Below are positions 5,473 to 8,318 of a stretch of DNA of 8,318 nt, in pieces (the first letter of the stretch is position 1; every line of letters starts with the position of its first letter). Both the position numbers and the translations under genes were made by a program. The DNA lies in contig JADHVA010000028.1 of assembly GCA_016784245.1 (NCBI GenBank), forward strand, positions 1 through 8,318, given 5' to 3'. The notes beneath the pieces are model-generated. The model was not told the DNA's origin. It did not search any database and saw only the letters and a program-made list of their open reading frames with translations. This stretch comes from Nanobdellota archaeon (GTDB lineage Archaea > Nanobdellota > Nanobdellia > SCGC-AAA011-G17 > GW2011-AR17).

Positions 5473-5806
5473 AGGAAGAACAACTTTTAGATTAAAGGCG
5501 TATTTAGAAGGATTTAATTCTGAAGAACAAATTAAATATAGGAGAGGAGAAGATAGTGTAACTGTTGGAATTCCTATGTTAGGAGAGTATAAAATTCCTA
5601 TGGGAATAGAAGCTTGTGTTGATGGACAATGGGTTGAACATCCTTCTGTGTTTAAAGTAGGAGATGATTTAGTTTATTTTAGATTTGATGATCTAGGAGA
5701 TAAAATAATCTCAGAACAGTTATCAGCAGATTTTACTTTTTTTGCAGATCCACTTATCATGTTTGCAAAAGCTGCAAAAATTTATGGTGAAATTATAAAA
5801 GATTAA
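5453..5806 (+). CDS. Conserved-looking hypothetical protein, coupled to dph2-like gene
   Basis: I do not recognise this 117-residue soluble protein. It starts with a basic segment (KIRGRTTFRLKAYLEGF, 5-21), then a beta-rich middle (SVTVGIPMLGEYKIPMGIEACVDGQWVEHPS, split here as 35-49 and 50-65) and DDLVYFRFDD at 71-80. It ends with a hydrophobic helical stretch (ADPLIMFAKAAKIYGEII, 98-115). There is one cysteine (C55), and no membrane helix or known catalytic motif. The ATG lies 20 bp inside the dph2-like gene, in another frame, with a good Shine-Dalgarno, so the two are co-transcribed and probably translationally coupled. A role with Dph2 or EF2 is conceivable from position only. Its 3' end overlaps lysS, on the opposite strand, by 14 bp. 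Confidence 0.75.
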   Translation: MNSIKIRGRTTFRLKAYLEGFNSEEQIKYRRGEDSVTVGIPMLGEYKIPMGIEACVDGQWVEHPSVFKVGDDLVYFRFDDLGDKIISEQLSADFTFFADPLIMFAKAAKIYGEIIKD

Positions 5807-7358
5807 ATAATTCTGAAACTCTATCTTTTCCAATTGTTAAAATAAAATTTGCTAGCTGTGGTCCTTTTTCTTTGTTTACAAGAATTTGATATGCTGCTTT
5901 GAAAAATTCTGCTGTAGGAACTTCTTTTGCTTTAACTAATGTGTAAAAATGATTATGCAGTTCTTTATCTTCCCAATCTTTTTCTTTTAGATCTTTTGAA
6001 AGTTCTTTGAAAATTTCTTTCATTTCTTTAGATAATTTTAATTCTTTTGAGATTTCTTTTTGTATTGTAAATTTGTATTCTTCAGGAGCATAATTGTTTA
6101 ACCAATTCTTTGCACAAGTAGCTCTTAATTTAATTCTATCTTTGTCATCTTTAGTTTTTGCTTCTGGATATGAAGCTATAGTTTTTTTAATGTCCATTTC
6201 ATTAACTTGAATAATATTTGTTAAATGTCTAAATGAAGGTTGGAATGGTAATTTTTTAGCAGGTTTGTCTACACAACTAAATTTGTAGATCTTTTTTTGT
6301 TTCTCTAAATCTTTTATTTCTTCTTCTCCATAATATGCTCTTTCAACTCTATCAAATTCATCATAGATTTTTATTACATCAATGTCAAATGAAATTGCAA
6401 ATTCTGTATTAGGTCTTGTTCCAACAAATAACCATCTTACTATTGCTGGTTCATAAACTTTTAAACAATCACCTAAAGTTATTACATTTCCTAAGGAAGA
6501 AGATATTTTTCCACCTGCTCCCTTTATTCCAATAAAATCATATCTTTGATAAGTTGGAGCTGTCCAATCATAAACTTCTTTTACAATTTCTTTTCCAGTC
6601 ATGAATGATCCACCATGTGTTGAGTGATCTTTACCACCTGGTTCAAAATCTACTTGTTCATGAGCCCATCTCATTGGCCAATCTACTCTCCATGGTAATT
6701 TTATGTAAGATGCTTTTTTAATGTCAGTATCAATTTCTTTTTTACAAGATGTACAAGTCATTTTTATTTTATTTTTTCCATCATAATCTGAGAATGTAAC
6801 TTCGTCAGTATTACAATCTGGACAATATCCCGAGATTGGAAGCCAGTCATTAGAAAGTGGTTCTTTTCTATAATTATCTAAAATTTTTTTTATTTTATCT
6901 TTATTTTGTAAAGCTATGATCATTCCTTTTACATAATCATGATTTCTATATTTTTTTGCTTGATATAAATATTCTGGATTAATTCCAACTTTTTTAACAT
7001 CTTCTTCAACTTGAACTTCATGGTATCTAGCATAACTATCTTCTTTGTCATGTGGATCTGGAATGTCAACTATTGGATATCTAAGATGTTCTTTTAACAT
7101 ATCTGGTTTTGGCATTCCTTTTGGAACTTTTCTGAAAACATCATAATCATCCCATGAATAAATGAATCTAACTTCTTTTCCTGCTTCTTTTAATGCTCTA
7201 ACAACTAACTCTACTGTAATGATTTCTCTAAAATTTCCAATATGAACAACACCTGACGGAGTGATTCCAGCTGCACAGACATATTTCTTTTTATCACCTT
7301 TCTCAGCAATAATTTTTTTTACTACAACTTCCGGCCAGATTAATACTTCTTTACTCAT
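5793..7358 (-). CDS. lysS: Lysyl-tRNA synthetase, class I (archaeal type)
   Basis: Charges tRNA(Lys) with lysine in the cytoplasm; the class I form is the one used by most archaea and a few bacteria. At 521 residues it is full length for the family. The HIGH-equivalent is TPSGVVHIGN at 33-42 and the KMSKS-equivalent is GGKISSSLGN at 282-291. A zinc-ribbon-like insertion has C179/C182 and C202/C205. The block KLPWRVDWPMRWAHEQVDFE (220-239), followed by PGGKDHSTHGGS, is diagnostic of class I LysRS. The C-terminal anticodon-binding region is helical and lysine-rich. The ATG at 7358 is preceded by a TATA box at about 26-27 bp, so the mRNA is probably leaderless. The gene is monocistronic as far as seen. 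Its 3' end overlaps the unknown gene at 5453-5806 by 14 bp, and it is divergent from trmJ. Confidence 0.97.
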   Translation of the reverse strand: MSKEVLIWPEVVVKKIIAEKGDKKKYVCAAGITPSGVVHIGNFREIITVELVVRALKEAGKEVRFIYSWDDYDVFRKVPKGMPKPDMLKEHLRYPIVDIPDPHDKEDSYARYHEVQVEEDVKKVGINPEYLYQAKKYRNHDYVKGMIIALQNKDKIKKILDNYRKEPLSNDWLPISGYCPDCNTDEVTFSDYDGKNKIKMTCTSCKKEIDTDIKKASYIKLPWRVDWPMRWAHEQVDFEPGGKDHSTHGGSFMTGKEIVKEVYDWTAPTYQRYDFIGIKGAGGKISSSLGNVITLGDCLKVYEPAIVRWLFVGTRPNTEFAISFDIDVIKIYDEFDRVERAYYGEEEIKDLEKQKKIYKFSCVDKPAKKLPFQPSFRHLTNIIQVNEMDIKKTIASYPEAKTKDDKDRIKLRATCAKNWLNNYAPEEYKFTIQKEISKELKLSKEMKEIFKELSKDLKEKDWEDKELHNHFYTLVKAKEVPTAEFFKAAYQILVNKEKGPQLANFILTIGKDRVSELFNLL

Positions 7359-7380
7359 GCAAATAATATTTTATTAGAAG

Positions 7381-7388
7381 TTTATAAT
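7381..7388 (-). promoter_or_regulatory. TATA box of lysS
   Basis: On the minus strand it reads ATTATAAA, centred about 26-27 bp upstream of the lysS ATG, implying a leaderless transcript. It lies about 18 bp from the opposing trmJ TATA box. Confidence 0.6.
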
Positions 7389-7406
7389 CTTTTTCGTTTG
7401 GAAGCT

Positions 7407-7416
7407 TTTATAAATA
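7407..7416 (+). promoter_or_regulatory. TATA box of the trmJ operon
   Basis: TTTATAAATA, centred 25-26 bp before the ATG at 7437. Because it overlaps the 5' extension that an upstream TTG (7398) would create, it argues that translation begins at 7437 on a leaderless mRNA. Confidence 0.7.
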
Positions 7417-7436
7417 ACTTATTTTACTTTTTCTTT

Positions 7437-8102
7437 ATGGATATTGTTGCACAAGAGTTTAAGACTCCAGGAAATATTGGTGCTTTAGCTAGAGTTATGA
7501 AAAATTTTGGATTTAAGGATTTAGTTTTATTGAATCCTAGATGTAATCATTTAGAAGATGAAGCAATTCATAGAAGTACAAATGCAAGAGATGTTTTAGA
7601 AAGTGCAAAAGTTGTTGATAAATTAGAATATGATACTATTATTGGAACAAGTTCTATTGTTGGAATGACCTATAATCCCAGAAGATGTGCAATTAGTCCT
7701 GAAGAATTAAGTAAAATGGATTTGAAAGGAAGAGTTGCTTTAATGATTGGAAGAGAAGGAGATGGAATGAGTAATGAAGATTTAGAGATGTGTGATATTA
7801 TTGTTTGTATTCCTTCGTCTAAAGATTATTCTGCTTTGAATGTTTCACATGCTGCAGGAATTATTATGTATGAATTGTTTAAAAATTCTGAGAATAGAGT
7901 TGGGAATGATACAAGTTATGCTTCAAGAGAAGAGAAAGATAGTTTTATGGAATTGTTGGATGAGAAATTGAATGAAATGGATTTTATTGATGAAGAGAAG
8001 AAAAATACACAAAGAACAGTGTGGAAAAAATTAATAGGGAAAAGTAATTTAACTAAGAGAGAGATTACAATACTATTTGGATTTATGAAAAAAATAAAAT
8101 GA
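7437..8102 (+). CDS. trmJ: tRNA (cytidine-2'-O-)-methyltransferase TrmJ (SPOUT family)
   Basis: A SpoU/SPOUT methyltransferase, probably methylating the 2'-OH of C32 in the tRNA anticodon loop with SAM, as known for archaeal TrmJ. From the ATG at 7437 the protein has 221 residues. Motif 1 is KTPGNIGALARVMKNFG at 9-25 (with N13 and R19), motif 2 is MIGREGDGMSNEDL at 103-116, and motif 3 is IPSSKDYSALNVSHAAG at 125-141, forming the trefoil-knot SAM site of a dimer. The C-terminal segment (about 165-221) is the helical extension typical of TrmJ. An in-frame TTG at 7398 would add 13 residues (EAFINNLFYFFF-like, phenylalanine-rich), but those codons overlap the TATA box and family members begin near 7437. 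The stop overlaps the next gene by ATGA. The closest alternative is another SpoU-class 2'-O-methyltransferase. Confidence 0.92.
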   Translation: MDIVAQEFKTPGNIGALARVMKNFGFKDLVLLNPRCNHLEDEAIHRSTNARDVLESAKVVDKLEYDTIIGTSSIVGMTYNPRRCAISPEELSKMDLKGRVALMIGREGDGMSNEDLEMCDIIVCIPSSKDYSALNVSHAAGIIMYELFKNSENRVGNDTSYASREEKDSFMELLDEKLNEMDFIDEEKKNTQRTVWKKLIGKSNLTKREITILFGFMKKIK

Positions 8103-8318
8103 TATATGAATTATCTAAGGAAAATGTAGACTTGGCAAGAGAAGAAGTTTTAGCTCTTTGTGAGAATAAAAAATTTGAGATATTTGATAATTTTTTAATT
8201 TGTGAAGAAGTTGATTCTAAGAGATTAGCTTTTACGAATAATGTTTTTGAAAATATTTTTGTTTCTGATAAAATTGAAGAGGTTGATTGGGAAAAATATT
8301 ATACTGGAGATTTTTGTA
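8099..8318 (+). CDS. trmG10: Probable Trm-G10 tRNA methyltransferase, N-terminal part (runs off window)
   Basis: An open frame begins with the ATG that overlaps the trmJ stop (ATGA) and runs without a stop to the window end, giving 73 residues of an incomplete protein. The start IYELSKENVDLAREEVLAL (2-20) and the later KRLAFTNNVFENIF (41-54) resemble the beginning of archaeal Trm-G10, which methylates N2 of G10 in tRNA and has an N-terminal THUMP RNA-binding domain before a Rossmann methyltransferase. Only the THUMP-side residues are visible; the catalytic domain and its D/NPPY motif are beyond the window. Pairing with trmJ in one transcript supports a tRNA-modification role. Another THUMP-domain protein is possible, so the exact identity is moderate. 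No Shine-Dalgarno is visible; translation is probably coupled to trmJ. Confidence 0.6.
   Translation, partial: MIYELSKENVDLAREEVLALCENKKFEIFDNFLICEEVDSKRLAFTNNVFENIFVSDKIEEVDWEKYYTGDFC

Noticed and set aside
5453..5806. The 117-residue protein as the missing domain 1 of the truncated Dph2.
   Set aside because: It has one cysteine in an unrelated context and none of the expected N-terminal Dph2 pattern (a QFPEG-like strand and a YGACD-like cysteine site), so it does not look like the missing piece.
7398..7436. TTG-initiated N-terminal extension of TrmJ.
   Set aside because: The codons overlap the TATA box and encode a phenylalanine-rich stretch not expected before the conserved TrmJ start.
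1..8318. tRNA genes, CRISPR repeats, insertion sequences or long direct/inverted repeats.
   Set aside because: Reading both strands showed none. Intergenic gaps are at most about 90 bp and are accounted for by promoters and one terminator.

Overview
The window looks like a piece of a compact, very AT-rich archaeal genome, most probably a DPANN lineage (Woesearchaeota/Pacearchaeota/Nanoarchaeota-like). The archaeal call rests on a class I lysyl-tRNA synthetase, a HerA-type DNA-translocating ATPase, an archaeal-type diphthamide synthase fragment, a TrmJ-TrmG10 pair, and TATA boxes about 26-28 bp upstream of start codons. The DPANN placement is inferred from compactness and composition and is less certain. 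No mobile element, tRNA, rRNA or CRISPR array is visible, and no gene-free stretch exceeds 100 bp.

Layout. At 30-299 (+) is a complete acylphosphatase, tail-to-tail with herA (283-2307, -), whose product carries an extra C-terminal region with a probable winged helix. Divergent from herA is a stand-alone receiver-domain protein (2390-2785, +). Its 3' end overlaps mnmH/selU (2740-3714, -), which forms an ATGA-coupled operon with a family 2 glycosyltransferase (3711-4340, -). Divergent from that operon is a four-helix membrane protein with a strong Shine-Dalgarno site (4431-4811, +), followed by a poly-T terminator. Next comes a promoter driving a Dph2-like gene that lacks the first of the three Dph2 domains (4864-5472, +), and an overlapping unknown gene (5453-5806, +). 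Convergent with these is lysS (5793-7358, -), and divergent from lysS is trmJ (7437-8102, +), ATGA-coupled to a partial gene that looks like the N-terminus of Trm-G10 (8099 to the window end).

Themes. Much of the window serves translation quality: tRNA charging (LysRS), tRNA modification at position 34 (MnmH), 32 (TrmJ) and 10 (Trm-G10), and EF2 diphthamide modification (Dph2). Genes alternate between convergent pairs whose coding regions overlap (17, 46 and 14 bp) and divergent pairs separated by 78-90 bp holding back-to-back TATA boxes. Most first genes of transcripts appear to be leaderless. The membrane protein and the gene inside the dph2 tail instead carry clear Shine-Dalgarno sequences. 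The promoter geometry corrects two starts: the receiver gene to 2390 and trmJ to 7437.

The most noteworthy item is the Dph2 protein. It keeps the second and third cluster cysteines at the same 124-residue spacing as in Pyrococcus Dph2, but starts cleanly at domain 2 behind its own promoter, which suggests a split or reduced diphthamide enzyme rather than a decayed gene.
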